From Dactylonectria macrodidyma (Eukaryota > Ascomycota > Sordariomycetes > Hypocreales > Nectriaceae): a stretch of 64,000 nt of DNA. The DNA lies in assembly GCA_020744425.1 (NCBI GenBank), contig JAGMUV010000007.1, positions 1,054,001 to 1,118,000 on the forward strand, in the 5' to 3' direction. Position 1 is the stretch's first letter. The number at the start of each line of letters is the position of its first letter. The position numbers were made by a program, and so were the translations under genes. Positions 13,428 through 25,821 of this stretch are shown piece by piece. The notes under the pieces were generated by a model. It saw only the letters and a program-made list of their open reading frames with translations, was not told where the DNA came from and did no database searches.

Positions 13428-15760
13428 TACAAATATCTTCGATTGAGTCGGATGCGCGCACTGAAAACCTTAGACGTGGAATTTTGAGGTCGTCAGATGG
13501 TCCCGATGAACGACAAAACTTAGCAATGTCGGGAGCTTTACCGAAGTGGCTTGTCCAGGGGTTGTTGAAGGAGCTCCATGGCTGGGTCGGTGAGGGTACG
13601 TACCTTTCTGTTGAGGTGGTTGGATTAGACGCTGAGCCACGGTGAGCCTCCTTCACCTGGCCCCCTTGTCACCTCGTTCGTCTCTCTCCACGCCAGATCC
13701 AACTCGATGAGGCGTTCGACGGTTCAACAGTTTCATGCCCCGTTTCCAAAATAGCAACGCAATGATTGAGATTGGCCATTTCCTGACCTGTCTCTAGTCA
13801 GAATAGTCTTTGGCTTCTGGATCCCTCCACCCCCGCCCCCCGGGTTGTCTTACTACGTACTCACGCATTCCACACCCGGTTGGAATGGATCGCCCAAAGT
13901 CAACTCTCAACAAGTCAGCCAGCACGTGCTGGACCCCTGGACAGGCGCTGGAGCACACGCACGCACCCGGCGGGCGCTGCTGTAGGCGATATTTGGCGGT
14001 GGCCCTGGCTGCGCTGACTCTGTGCAGGGTGGCAGCCGACAATCGCACAGTCGGGTGCCGAGAACAAGGTACATGCAGACATGGCAACAAGTTACAACTC
14101 CAACACCATCCCCAGGCAGTAATGACCAAGCAACATTTGAACGACGCCGACGACGGAGTCAACATTCGGACAATGTGGACGGCTCCGAAGATGGGACTCG
14201 TAACTACGAGGATGATCAATCACGGAATGATGGCATGTCGGTTGTTCCTCGTTGCCGACAAGACGAGCAAGACTCGGTCCCGGTGGTCCGCGGCAATGGC
14301 TCAGGGAGTCAGCAGCGAGAGAGCACTGCCGACGGAAAAATTGCTGGTGCTGGGTGTGGAAGCCAGCATGTGCTAGACTATTTTTCCCTGTGCTGGAGGC
14401 AGACTGGCAGCGGCACCGTCCCCTGCCAAGGGCACTCCCGAGCAACCGAGATGGCGGGTTCCTGAGTCCCGTGGGCCACGAGCCTTGGCTTGTTCTCTGC
14501 TGCTACAGACTTCAGCGGACATAGGGGGCCGAAGGCGAAAGGAACCCGGTGAAGGGGCCCTGTTCGGTATTCGGTGTCACGGCTCCTCTTGGAGCTCGAG
14601 CTTGGATTCTAGGTTTGTGGGCGCTTGATGAACAGCTGCCAGTTTCCTTCCCCAGTGCCAGGTGACGTTAGCTTAGTTGCCGCTTTTGACGGGGAGAACT
14701 AGATCAACACTTCGCCAAGAGTTGTTCTCAAGGAGGACTCGGCGATAAAGATAGAGGTGAGAGGCGTGGGTTTCACTTTGATTCGAGCTTGAGGTCGAGT
14801 GCGATTGATTGCGTATCCTAATGTCGAGCTTGGTGGTCGCGTTACTGAGAAGCTCATAAATCGAGCTCCTGAAGCGTAATGATAGCAAATCTCACGACTC
14901 AGCTGAGACAACCCCACCAAGTTGGTAGATCTTCCACCGTTCCCCTGCCGAGCCTCGATTGATCAGCAGGGAAACATGGGGTGAGAGAGGTGCGTCTCGC
15001 TAAAGCGGCGCTGCTCCACTTCGCAATGGCCTTCCATGTCCGCTCTCAAGATTTCTCAACGAGTTCCAGCTCCATCTCCGTTCGTTTCTTCTGCGTGTTC
15101 CGACGGAGAGGGGGGTTCTATCAAAGGCTGACGTTTTTCCCATGTCGTAGCAGGTGCAGTGCAGTACGGCAGGCAAGCAGGCATGAATTGCGCATTGAAC
15201 ATGACGCCACCGCCATTCGTGTCTGTTTTGAGTTGTGTCGATCGAACTCCGCTGAGGAACGCGGTGAATGGTAAGAGGGACAATAGAGCACGTGGCCATG
15301 CTAGTTAGTCCCAAGATGTTTAGTTCCAAGTTTCTTTCGGCTGTCGAGACGGGGGCGTCGGCACTGGAATGAGGCGAGCAACTGCCAGCCTGCCAGTCTG
15401 GAGACTCGATCTGGATTCTCCTCGCAGTTCAACAGTCCAGCCGCTCAGCAGCGGGACAAGCTCATTCATCATTATTCTGATTCATGAGAGGGGCGGGACT
15501 GAGACACAGCTTTCTTTCTTTCATCCCTGGCGGCGAGCGGGAAACTTGGAGGTCGCAAGCACAAGCCCAGGGAGAAGAAGCTAGGTACGTACGTACAGTA
15601 GCTCTGAGGACAGGGCGGCGGCCCGAGATGATTGGATCTCAACACAGCCCGTAACCTGGTTCTTTCCCCGCTGAGCGAGTGGTCTTGCAGTGGAGCCAGA
15701 CCAGGCTTGCATGGAGAAGGAGCGCTGAGTGTGTGCTTGCTTGCGTGTGCATGGCAGGAG

Positions 15761-15789
15761 GTCTGTCTGTCAGTCCGTCTGTCGGTCAG
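15761..15789. repeat. Imperfect GTCTGTC tandem repeat
   Basis: Short degenerate microsatellite-like run of GTCTGTC/GTCAGTCC/GTCTGTCG units in intergenic DNA. Confidence 0.6.
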
Positions 15790-16504
15790 AGCAGCCAGCT
15801 TCTGATCAGATCAGTGCGGGTGGGTAAAATACAACACGCTACAGCACCTAATTGCACCAACAATACGTAAGTAGATACCTAGGTCCTCCAAGGTCCCCTG
15901 TTTATTGTCCCTGTGAGTTGTTGACGGGTGACCCTCCCCCCCGAGACGAAGGCTGGAGCCATTATGCCCTACCTGGGTTGGCGGAGAGGGTGTGAATCTA
16001 TGTACTGTACCAACCCAATACCAAGATCCTACACTATTACCGAGTAGTGAGGCGTGAGGAGGACGAAGTCCGGAGTATGGGAGATTGTCGAGTCACACAC
16101 GCCCTGGCATCGGTAGCCGATTCCATTGTGCGATGCACGGTGATTAGTTCCGTGTTCCATCCCTACCTACTCACCTAGCAGTCAGTCACACACGTCGAGT
16201 ATCTATATCTAGAGCTCCCAGTCTGGTCCTCTCCCTCCCGACCCCCCTCCATCTTCCATTTATCGTCCATCCCATCCTCCCATTCCAACTCTTCATCTTC
16301 CTCTGCAGCCCTTATCTACTGCATTCCCACCGTGGTCCACCGAACCTTCCCACTCTCAACATCTCGATTGCTACCCCAACCGCCTGTGTCTTGCTATCAC
16401 CAGCGTCACGCTTTTGATTGCCCCTCCATCGGTGTCCTATAAGTCCGGGTTCCCCTCTCAACCACTTCTTTCCACAAACTACAACATCTCTCTCATCAAT
16501 CACA

Positions 16505-17154
16505 ATGTCGAGAATCACCGCTCCCGCCTCAAAACTGTCCCGCGCGCTGCTAGACTCGCAGCGCAGCACTGGCGCTGTGCTAATGCCCAAGTACGACGAG
16601 CTCCTGCGCAGCCCCCGTCGAGCCGATGAGGTATACCCACCCTGTTCATTCTTTGACAATGATCATCTCTTATTAACTAACTTCCTCAGTCTCGTCATCT
16701 CACCACCACCCACCGTCCCACTCCTCAACCCTCTATCGCCAACCGCGCCCGTCCCCTAATGCAGGGCTTCCACTCCTCCACGCCCACCCGCACTCCCACA
16801 GCGCACCTGGACGCAACGGTACTGCCGCCGCTGCACCCGATTCCCGTGGTCTCAGAGCCCGTACCCCGCATGCCGCTGCTCCCGGACAACTACGGCGCCT
16901 ACCACGCCTCCATCTCCGACGCCGCCGACATCGGCTCCCGCTTCTCCGCTGCCTCCATCGTCGCCTCCGACCCGGACAACGTAATCCCCGGTGCGCCTCT
17001 CGCCGCCGTCGAGGGCGTCACTGTTGACGGCGTCGAGCTCAAGTTCGCCCATGAACAACCCGCTCAGGACGATGACCAGAGCACCCTCCTCAGCGACATC
17101 TTCAAGGGCATGGTCGATGATCTCATCAGTAGTCCCCCCAAGAAGGCCACCTGA
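16505..17154 (+). CDS. Hypothetical protein, 171 aa
   Basis: I do not recognise this protein. Two exons, 16505-16630 and 16765-17154, are joined in phase by a 134-nt intron (GTATAC...ATGCAG). Exon 1 encodes a basic start (MSRITAPASKLSRALLDSQR) that could be a mitochondrial presequence by composition: several Arg/Lys, Ser, no acidic residue in the first 16. The middle is Pro/Ser/Thr-rich, then comes a block RMPLLPDNYGAYHASISDAADIGSRFS, an acidic stretch (QPAQDDDQSTLLSDIF) and a lysine-containing end. No membrane segment is visible. The good splice sites, the C/T-rich leader and the strong start context (cacaATGTCG) support a real gene. It converges on the Rae1 gene. Confidence 0.7.
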
Positions 17155-17743
17155 ATGATAGCCAGCGCACACAAGTGCCAATTGTCACGATAAGGGGGGA
17201 GAGGAGGATGTCATGTCAGGGTAGATGGTCTTTTTTCATGACAATCAGACCGACCTTGCTGGAATTGGGGATATAGCGTTGTAATTGCTTCCACATCTGC
17301 GCCCAGTCTTGCTGTTACGTATTCTAATTAGTCTACCTACGCTCGCAATCGAGCTACAAATAGCCTTCATGATCTAGATGAATCACAAGAAATCAATGTC
17401 AATTGATTTTGTCTAAAAAAAAAAAGCCCAAAGTGCCTTGTTAACTGTCAATTTCCCAACTAGTCAAGTGCTACCTAATATTTTGCCAACGTGTGCCTTG
17501 GTTGTTTGTGGTGATAGTTGCTTAGTATCTATGGTATCATCTCTCGTAACACCTCCCCTTTCACCATCCCGTTTTGTCCACTGGCTGGCTTCCAATTCAC
17601 ATCTGCTCCTCCCTCAGTCGCTCTCAATCTCTCTTTTGCTGTCGTACATACTCAAATAACCAAACCAAAACTGGAAATTACGTTCCATACCAATTTCCCC
17701 CACCCGGTCTCAGCCCATTACAATCTGCCTTTACAATCCGCTT
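17155..17743. other. Convergent intergenic region
   Basis: 3' flanking DNA shared by the 171-aa gene and Rae1. An 11-base A run occurs near 17416. Nothing else recognised. Confidence 0.5.
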
Positions 17744-18961
17744 TTACCTCTTCTTCATCGACGGTCGGGGCTTGCACTCGTCGTTTTGAACCGGGTGCAA
17801 CATAACCTTGATAGGATAGCTCTGTGTGTTGTGTTGGTAGCCCTTGCTCCAGTCGTAGCTAACGGCGTAGGCGAAGATGCTTCCGTTCTTGTTGAAGGTG
17901 GTGGATGTGATGCTGCCGCCTACATTGGGGTAGCCCTTGAGACGGTGCTTGGCGTCCTTGTCCCAGAAGTGGAATGTACCGTCGGAGCCGGCCGTGCTGA
18001 AGGTGCCGTGGACGGGGTGGAAGGAGATGTCGTTGACAGCGTAGACGTTGGTGATGCTGTTGGAGGGAGGGTCGCGGTGGCACTTGAAGGAGAAGTTGGA
18101 GCTGGTCGCGTTAGAACCTGAACGAAATATCTGGGGCAAGTTTGGGAGACGCATACCTTGAATCCTTATCCTCGACGTACTGAATGGCGCATCGGCCTTC
18201 GATGCTACCGACGGCGAAGCCCGCCCCGTCAGTGAAGCAGCTCACCACTCTCGTCTGCCATTTCAGGGGGCTCTGGGCCGTCTTGTAGAACTTGGTTGGG
18301 TTCTTGAGATCGATGACATCGATATGGCGGTCAGCCGTGCCGACAACACAGAGGTTGTCCCGGACATCCATCGTGTAGACGCGCTCCTGGCACGTCACCG
18401 TCGCCGCAGGTCCCTGCTGGCGGAGATCCCAGTACTTGACAGTCTTGTCCCAGGATCCCGATACCACCATGGGGCCGCTGCCGCTGTCGAAGAAGCGGCA
18501 GGCTCGTACGGGCTGGTCGTGAGTGCCAACGACGATATCTTGCTGCGAGGCGAGGTCGCAGACCTTGACATTCTTGTCTGCGCCGGCTGAGGCGATTTTG
18601 GTTCCATCCTAATATCTGCGGTTAGCCCGTCCCTTTACCTTGAACCATCCTGTGGCCACCGCCGCGTCGCCCAAGAGAAGCAGGGAAGAGGTCTTACCTT
18701 GGAGAAATCAACGTTCAGGACGGGTTGGCTGTGTTCGTAGACGTGTCGCCCCTGGCTCTGGCCATTCTGGGCAATCTCGTAGATGCGGACCTTGTTATCC
18801 CAACTCGAGACGGCGAGGAAGTCGGGGCCGTTGGGCGCAGGCGAGAAGGCGAGGTCGGAGACGGAGTCGCTGGGCGGGTCGGACAGGGCGACGTCGGACT
18901 TGAGGTCGCCGACGGTGTTGCTAGCCGTCGCGCTCGACTGGCCTCCAAAGATTCCTGACAT
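17744..18961 (-). CDS. GLE2: mRNA export factor Rae1/Gle2 (WD40)
   Basis: Nuclear-pore-associated seven-bladed WD40 protein for poly(A)+ RNA export; binds the Nup98/Nup116 GLEBS motif. Exons: 18961-18698, 18608-18157 and 18101-17744, giving 357 residues, the usual family length. The start MSGIFGG...SDPPSDSVSDLAFSP and the repeats SWDNKVRIYEI, GADKNVKVCDL, GSWDKTVKYWDL, GTADRHIDVIDL and GSDGTFHFWDKDAKHRLK are diagnostic of Rae1/Gle2, as is the GSIEGRCAIQYVEDKDS block and a C-terminus ending in basic residues (KPRPSMKKR). The second intron ends at GACCAG after a TCTAAC branch-point-like site. All junctions are in phase. Identification secure. Confidence 0.95.
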
Positions 18962-21900
18962 TGTTGCGGGTTAGGCGAAGCTGGCAAAGGAGGTCGTAGT
19001 GTTTCGGTTTTTTTTCTTCACGTCCTTGAGAAGGGCGCAGACGATGCGAGAGCAATGAAAGACGAGGAGGATGAAGGCGAAATGCTCTCTCGAGACTTAA
19101 ATAGATGGCTGTCGGACAGAAGAACCAAAGAATCCCGAATGGGTCGTCACAGATGGATGCGCCCGGTGCTTCGTCACAAGAGGTGATGATGAACAGGCAC
19201 GAAGGCGGCTGTCCCAGCCTTTCCAACGCGATGCTCGGATTGGCTATTCGCCCGTCACAACGCGCTGAAAAACGCCCTAGGTCCACCCCTGTAACGGCCT
19301 AAAGCCACCCCCTGCGGCCATAAAAATTCAAATCCAAGCTCCAGCTTCAACTTTTCTTTCCTTTCTTCACCACCCTCCTCGTTCAAAAAATCGCTATTCG
19401 GAGCTCACACACAGAGACGCTCGCTCCGGCAGCGTCTCCTTCCTCCAGGCTCTGGGAGAAAGTCCCCGGACGTCTCTTTATTGAGAATGCGGAAACGCGC
19501 CGCCATAAAAGCACAGCGGCTGACCTCCGCGCCCAGGCCCTCTTCTTGCGCCGACCCTGTCTACCGTTATATCCTCGTGATCAACCCAGGCCCGAAAAGC
19601 CTACTCGCGCCTCCTGGACCTCATGGATGAAGATATGAGTCCGAGCCAGACGGGAGCGATGGGCCTTTCGACTGGGGCGTGCGCGGGGGGAGGTAGGCAG
19701 ACGCCTGGTGCCTGTGAGTGTGGTGTCGGGCGCAGAGGACTTGTTGTCGAGGTTGATAGGTATGCGATTGCCCAGCGAAAGCTGGGTTACTCAATGGGGC
19801 TCATTCTTGATGCGAGGGGGGTGCCAACGTCGATTTGACGGCGACGATTCCCTCTTTTTTACACTCTAAACTTCGCTGGAAGTTCTCTCGAGGGGATCCG
19901 AACTGTTTTCGAGACGGGGGTTCAAGTTCACATGATGATGACCAATATTAGAGTCAAGCACTGAGGCAGGAAAACCCTGCCGATGCTGATAAAAATATTT
20001 AAAATGTCAACTGAACAACTTGAACCCTCGTCGGTATTGTTTCCAAGTACTGCCTTTGTTTGAGTTGTTAGACACCTAGTTAGCTTACATGGTTCCCTTG
20101 ACGTTTGCGAGGCGTTGAGGCTAGCCTGCGGCCGGGGGTTATCCCACCTCTGTGTCCACCATCAAGATCACTTGATGCTTCGACCATGTTGTCTTTGAAA
20201 GACTGCGAGACGTTGTTGATTGTGGTGGTCACGTGAGTGAAAGCTAAGGCTTGAGTCAACTCCTTGCAACTGCCGTGGTCAGGTCGATATTATCTGTGGC
20301 TGCATTTGTGCTGTCCAGATAACTGCTAGACAATGGAGTAAACCTCTAGTAACACGTTGTGCGACTGAGATGGTGGGCTCATCATTGATCGCGAGTTGAG
20401 CCGTTCACTACCCTCGAATCCATCGTTGACAAGCCAGATGAAGACGTTGGAACCCACAACTCAACGCTATGCTCCATATGCAAGGAGATTTCGCCTTGAC
20501 TAAGTGCTTGCATATTACCCTTCCATCTTCAGACGAGGACAAATTCGTCGCTATACTGAAACATGCCTTAGAAGCAGTGATGGCTTCAAACCCTACGTTG
20601 TGGTCGAGATTAAGATCCATCAACCACAACGAAAACGGCGCAGCTGTGGCACATAACCTTTGTCAGGTACCATCGGCCGTGTACAGGAAGTTTAACGCCA
20701 TATTAGACAATGGTTTCGGCGCATCATAAGTTCTTGACCAGCTCATGAACATGCACTAACACTCGATTACCCACTTTGAACACTCTTTCCTCGTCCAAAT
20801 GTGTCGTCGATATGGCGAGGATCATCTTCAATTCCATCCTGAAACTCTTGGCAAGAAACGCATCGTGGAAGCTTACCACGTAGTATTGATACCCTTGCAA
20901 TAGGTGCTGTTTTCTCTCCCCCACTTATATGTTTCTATATTTCGCATGTTCGGGTTCTCGCTCGGCCAATGCTTCGACCAGCGATGTTTCCCGCCGTGCA
21001 AAAGATACTTTTGCAACTACTACGTAGCAAGCAAGCCATTTTCCTTCGTGTCTCGGACCTTTTGTCCCTATGTAATTGCTCGACTCTTTGTCGAAGAGAG
21101 ACAATCGTTGTCATTAGCAAAAGGTGATGCTCACGACAAACATCTGTTGTCGATGGAAGCGAGAAGATCACAAACAGCGCTGTGAGTTTGCGTAGGTCTT
21201 CTAGGAACGGGCTGATGCTACTCGCTGCGATGTGCTCGGCGTCATGTCGAGTCAAAAATCCGAAGGAAATCGTAATCCATGTCCATGAATCCACTTAGTA
21301 GTGATTCAACAAGGGACATACGTACTGACTGGCCAACTACAAGCTAACCATCGTGAAGCCTACCAAGGTTCTTCACAAATGGATCCAATTTCAACGCCCA
21401 ATGCATCACATCGAGGCACAAGCAAAAATGACAGCGGCACCAAGCCAAACCATGTCCAGTTCCCAACAGAGATCATGGCTTCGGAACCCATCCCGCAACA
21501 CGGAAAAAATTGGCGCGGCCGGAGTTGGTACCGGGACGCGAGGCTTAAGACAGCGTGGTTGCGACGGTGTGGCTTGCCTGCTGCAGAATTTTCTCGACGG
21601 ATTGTCTGGAGATGTAAGTCCATACACGGATGCACATCAGGGTTGGCAGTCTTCAGGTTCGACAAGGATCCCTGTATCAGGTGGTTGGAGAGATGTTCTG
21701 ACTTGGTTCCTCGGGACGGCTTGCCTAGTCGCTAGTTGAGACGAACATGGCGCCCCGTGTTTTTTATGTATGCTGGACAGGGTTATGTTTCCATCTAGAA
21801 CCCATCTCAACGTCGAAAATAGCAAACTCAAAGCTTCTTCTTGTTTGGTTGCGTCGTGTGAGTCGGAACTGCGTCTCGGGATCGTCTTGTCGCAGTCTCG

Positions 21901-23731
21901 CCTTCATCTGGCGTCGTCGGACCAGGACGCGGAACGACGGCACGGGCAGGGTGACATTTGCACACCCACGTTTTGGCCCGGTTTGGTGCTTGGATGTGTC
22001 GGCGCAAAGACCTTTTGACGACGCTTGCTTCACAACCCTACAGCACCAGCCCTATCCCTCGTCCGTCTTTTCCCCGCGATCGCAAGCAGGCCCCGAGAGG
22101 GGCAACCGCAGGAGCAGCAGCATCATGGGCCTGCGACGACGAGGGAGGGCCGAGATGGTGTGCCGGCGACAGATGGCATTGGGTCGTCAAGATATCCCTG
22201 GCCATAGGGTTGGGCTTCCGGAACGCGACGACATGATCAGTTGCGGGGAGTCAGAGCAGGGTGCAAAAGAGAGACCCATGTCTTTTATTTCTGCGAGAAA
22301 GACGCGTGAACTGAAATTTTTTTTTTTCCTCCGGTGCTTTCCCAGACGGTCTAAGAAGCACGGGATGTCTAGCCTTCGTGCTTTCCTTTCTGGTTTGCCA
22401 AAGGCTTGTTGAATCTCGTCCGCATAACACCTATAATAGCCACCTAATTATCCCCTCAGGCCAGCGACTAGCTCCCACATATTAACACAATGATATATCC
22501 CTCTGGCTACTTGTGTTGACTTGCTGAACCAGTAAAATGAAAACTCACCTGTCCTGTCGAGTCCCCGCCAATTAATCAATTAAGCAACCGCCCCTAGCCG
22601 ACCTGGTGAGCCCATCGTCACAGAGCCGGCAAAATAGGGCAGCCAACCAAGTCGAACGAAGCCAGTGCCCACCATCACCATCCAGGTCACTCTACCCAGC
22701 GTCTGTGCCACCCCCTCACAGGCCCAACTCGGCCCTGAAAGCCCCCGCCTCCATCCCCTAGCTCCCCCCCAGGCCAGGCACCGTAGAAGCCCCATAGGCC
22801 GGGCCCCTGGCGCTGGTGCAGGCTGTGGCAACCCTCCAGCAGGTGGTCCACTGGCTCTTTAGAAGGCAATCCAACTGGTCCTTGTGCAGCAGACGACCCA
22901 CTGGCTGTCAGCAGCTGGCCCCAGCAGCTTGGTCCAACGCCACACTCTCCAAGCAAGGCGAATTGCACCGACGAACCCATCAACTCTCGCCAACGATGGC
23001 CCTTAGACTATTGCAATTGTCCTATCCCAAAAGGTGTCACACGCCATGACCTTTGTGAGAGACGCCGCAGTTGGGTCTAAGAATCCAATATCACAGGGGT
23101 CTCGCTTTCGGTCGCCACAACGTGGAGAAGCCGGGTCCCCTGGATGCTCGTTGGCTGCCTGGTTCTGCATTGACTTGACACTGAGCCTATCGCGCGCGGA
23201 CTCGCCTGGTCTCTTGCTGCCTTTGAAGGTTTGAGCGGGACATGGCATTGCCCTTGTCGCACCCGGCCGTCGGGAGAGCGAACTTTGGTTGGCGGGAACT
23301 TGAAGTCGTCTTGTGTGGCCCCCCTGCGCTCCGTCATACCATAGTAGTTGGGTGTACCCTTTTGCTGAGGGTGTGCCGACCGCGCTGTGGATGGACGCAT
23401 CCCCCAGATGAGGTCGCCGAAACGGGGGGTTGATGGAGGATGGTCTGGCGTGGAGACGAGAAGAGCTTGGCTTTGACTCTTGTTCTTCGGTTTCGCTTCA
23501 ATAAGACGTGCCCTGCTATTCCCTCGTCTCTTGCGTTGTCCTGATCCAAATTCACCTCGAGTTGCGCCGACCTCAACATCACCACCACCCAACACCAACC
23601 AGATCGTTTGTTTCACCTCGCCTACACGGTTGCAATCATCCCAACAAACTTATAATCCTCTGGCCAGTCCTTATCTCTGTTACCGATTGCTTTCCATCGA
23701 ACTCGACAAGTCATCAAGCCCATATCGCAAC
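18962..23731. other. 4.8-kb interval without a credible gene
   Basis: No frame here has convincing coding character. Frames of note but not called: + 20469-20729 (86 codons) and - 20724-20924 (66 codons), which look mildly protein-like but lack splice partners and similarity I can recognise. An 8-bp inverted repeat lies at 19414-19438. The first few hundred bases are presumably the Rae1 promoter, and the last few hundred, rich in C/T, the CFEM gene promoter. Confidence 0.5.
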
Positions 23732-24333
23732 ATGTTTCCCCATCGTCTGCTGCTCCTCTTCACCACCGCGACTCTCATCGTCACAACCACCGCCACCTCT
23801 ACCTTTGCTGCTGCCGCTACCGCGACCACGCCGACTAATGCAACCGCTACCCAGCTCGCGGCTCTCGCCCAGTTCAAAGCAAACCTCCCCGAGTGTGCCG
23901 GCGAGTGTCTCGCCATCGGCGTAAACGAGCAAGGATGCGCTGCCACAGACGTTGATTGCCAGTGCAGCAACCTCGAGGCAATCATCAAAACGACATCGCC
24001 TTGTCTCGTCAAAGCCGGATGTGATCTTGACGATATATCCGGTACGTAGACACATGTCATCGCCTTCTCTTTTTCATCCTCGTCGTTGTCTTCCCACACA
24101 CATCCACACTTCGACTTGAGCGTTGATGGCTGTGACTGACCTCTGCCTTAGACACTGCAACCCTCGTTGCCCAGCTATGCGCCGAACAAATCACCGCCCT
24201 TCTCGCCTCTCAATCAGCTGCTGCTGCCGCTGCCGCCGCGACCGAAACTACCGGTGCGGCTACTCTTCCTCCTCGAAACATTCTGTGGGCCGGTACAGCA
24301 GCAGTAATGGCAGTTGCGGTCGCCGCGCTATAG
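23732..24333 (+). CDS. CFEM-domain protein, predicted secreted and GPI-anchored
   Basis: Fungal extracellular eight-cysteine (CFEM) protein; members bind haem, act in adhesion or cell-wall structure, or serve as effectors in pathogens. Two exons, 23732-24041 and 24152-24333, give 163 residues. The N-terminus (MFPHRLLLLFTTATLIVTTT) is a signal peptide. Eight cysteines follow the CFEM spacing: PEC, GEC, GC, DC, QC, PC, GC and finally QLC supplied by exon 2, with 15 residues between the last two. The conserved Asp lies before the fourth Cys (GCAATDVDCQC), the position of the haem-coordinating Asp in haem-binding CFEM proteins. An alanine-rich linker and a hydrophobic C-terminus (WAGTAAVMAVAVAAL) suggest a GPI-anchor signal. 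Splice placement is confirmed by completion of the eighth cysteine. Ligand and host role unknown. Confidence 0.92.
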
Positions 24334-24715
24334 GGAGCTTTGTGTTGAACGACTGATGGACCAAAAGTAATGTGATAAGAGTGTTTGTATAGCAAGGCGT
24401 TGGATATCAGGAGAGCTTGGCGTTTCTCCTACCTAGGTCAGGTTAGCACGTATTCGGAGGGCGTTCTAGTTTCATGTAAAACGACAAAAATGGCGTGCAA
24501 TTATTAATGTAAAATTCTATATCCATCATAAGCAAGGCTGTTACGTGAAATAAGATACCTGACTCGCCAGAGATCTTCCGACTCTCTGTATCCGAGGGGT
24601 CTTCCATGCCCCTATTCCGACCTGAACGCCATGTATTCCAATCAGGACCATATCTTTCTCGGCCCATCTTGTCTTGTCTTGCTCTACCTCTTTCCTCTCC
24701 TCTAGGTCTATTTCT
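24334..24715. other. Convergent intergenic region
   Basis: 3' flanking DNA of the CFEM gene and the THEM6-like gene. A CCTACCTAGG motif lies at 24428-24437. Nothing else seen. Confidence 0.5.
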
Positions 24716-25821
24716 TCAAAACTTGCCCAGGGCTCCATGATTACCACCATCAAAGACGCTGTGTAGTTTCTCCAGCTCATGGAAATTAGCAGCCAGCTCC
24801 ATACCCTTGCGTCGCTGCGCCTCGACTCGACGCCAGTCCCACTCGCCATCTACGGACAAGTTGACATCTGACAAATCCTCAGACAAGTCGCCCAACTGCT
24901 CCTCGCCACTCATCCAACCGCCGGGCCGCTCTGGCAGCAGCCCCGACTCGCCGCCCAGGATGTAGGCTGGGTGGACGGTAAAGCGGCCAAGCTTGAAAAC
25001 GTACTTGCTGATGGCCGTGGCGTAAATCTTTTTCTCCCAACCGCCAGCCGCATCACCTGAGCCTCGAACGCGCATCTTGGCGCAGCGAGTGTCCAACCAC
25101 TCAGTTGGCCGGGCGGCGTTCTTGGGGAGGAAATGGGTCACAATGTAGAACCACTTGCGGTCCCAGGTGAGCACACGGCTCCACATCTCGAACCCCTTGT
25201 AGGCAGAGATCTCGCTCTTGAAGCTGCACTCGACGGCGCCGAGCATGATACCGAAGGGGCCCTTGACTGGATGGCCTGTCGCTGGGTCCAGAACCATCTT
25301 GGTCTTCGAGTTTTTCGACAGGGACGCCATAGAGGCGCGACCGAGGTACGAGACGAGGTGCGTTCGCGAGATGTCGAGGTCGGCGAAGTAGGTCGAGTTA
25401 GACTTATGCAGATTGTAGTCGATCTCAAGGAGCGGCGAGTGCGACGGGGTGATCATGGGCTTGAAGAGCATTCTGGAGTCGTGCTTCGGGGACTTGCGCA
25501 AGGCCATGTGGTAGAGGATAGCAGAGAAGACGCGATACTGGCTTCATGTCAGCGATTGTGTGGCGCAGAGACCACGGCCGGAGATGCAGGGCCATGGCGG
25601 TATACACTTACAGTCCACGCAAATGGCATGCTCTTCCAGTTGAACAAAACGAGGAGCAAGGCCAGAATGCGCGACGTCCGGCCAGGACCGGTCACGAACG
25701 AGCGCATGGCGAGAATCCAGTTGATGCGCCAAGCTGCATATCCAAGGGAGCCGACAGCGAGGGGTGTGAAAATGGGCACCACGAGCGATAGCCCGGGCAG
25801 CTTCTTTGCTGCAGACGCCAT
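24716..25821 (-). CDS. THEM6-like thioesterase-superfamily protein
   Basis: Hotdog-fold protein related to THEM6 and the fungal proteins often misnamed 'capsule polysaccharide biosynthesis protein'. Exons 25821-25612 and 25537-24716 give 343 residues; the intron is 74 nt (GTAAGT...GCCAG). An N-terminal hydrophobic segment at about residues 9-40 (LSLVVPIFTPLAVGSLGYAAW) should anchor it in a membrane. The family signature follows the second exon start: EIDYNLHKSNSTYFADLDISRTHLV, equivalent to the HK/HxN substrate-tunnel helix start of this family. A GAVECSFKSEISAYKGFEMWSRVLTWDRKWFYIVTHF stretch forms the hotdog strands. The C-terminal tail is basic and acidic. Enzymatic activity of this family is not established, so acyl-CoA hydrolysis is only inferred from the fold. 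Confidence 0.82.

Larger units (their letters stand above)
11989..16504. other. 4.5-kb interval without a credible gene
   Basis: Only short, mutually overlapping frames with poor composition are present. Visible local structure: an A-rich tract at about 13395-13427, an alternating GTAC run near 15585-15597, a GTCTGTC-type direct repeat at 15761-15789, and a CCTACCTAC motif at 16162-16170. The final 300 bases before 16505 are strongly C/T-rich and are probably the promoter and 5' leader of the next gene. A short untranslated RNA or a gene with very small exons cannot be excluded. Confidence 0.5.

Noticed and set aside
13794..14465. Overlapping frames of 117-188 codons on both strands
   Set aside because: Mutually overlapping, Cys/Arg/His-rich composition, several start only at non-ATG codons, no recognisable motif.
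21301..22412. Plus-strand frames of 144, 128 and 221 codons
   Set aside because: They overlap in different frames, have composition unlike proteins, and show no domain or splice support.
23077..23616. Minus-strand frame of 179 codons upstream of the CFEM gene
   Set aside because: Lies in the C/T-rich promoter region and looks like a complement artefact of it; no motif.
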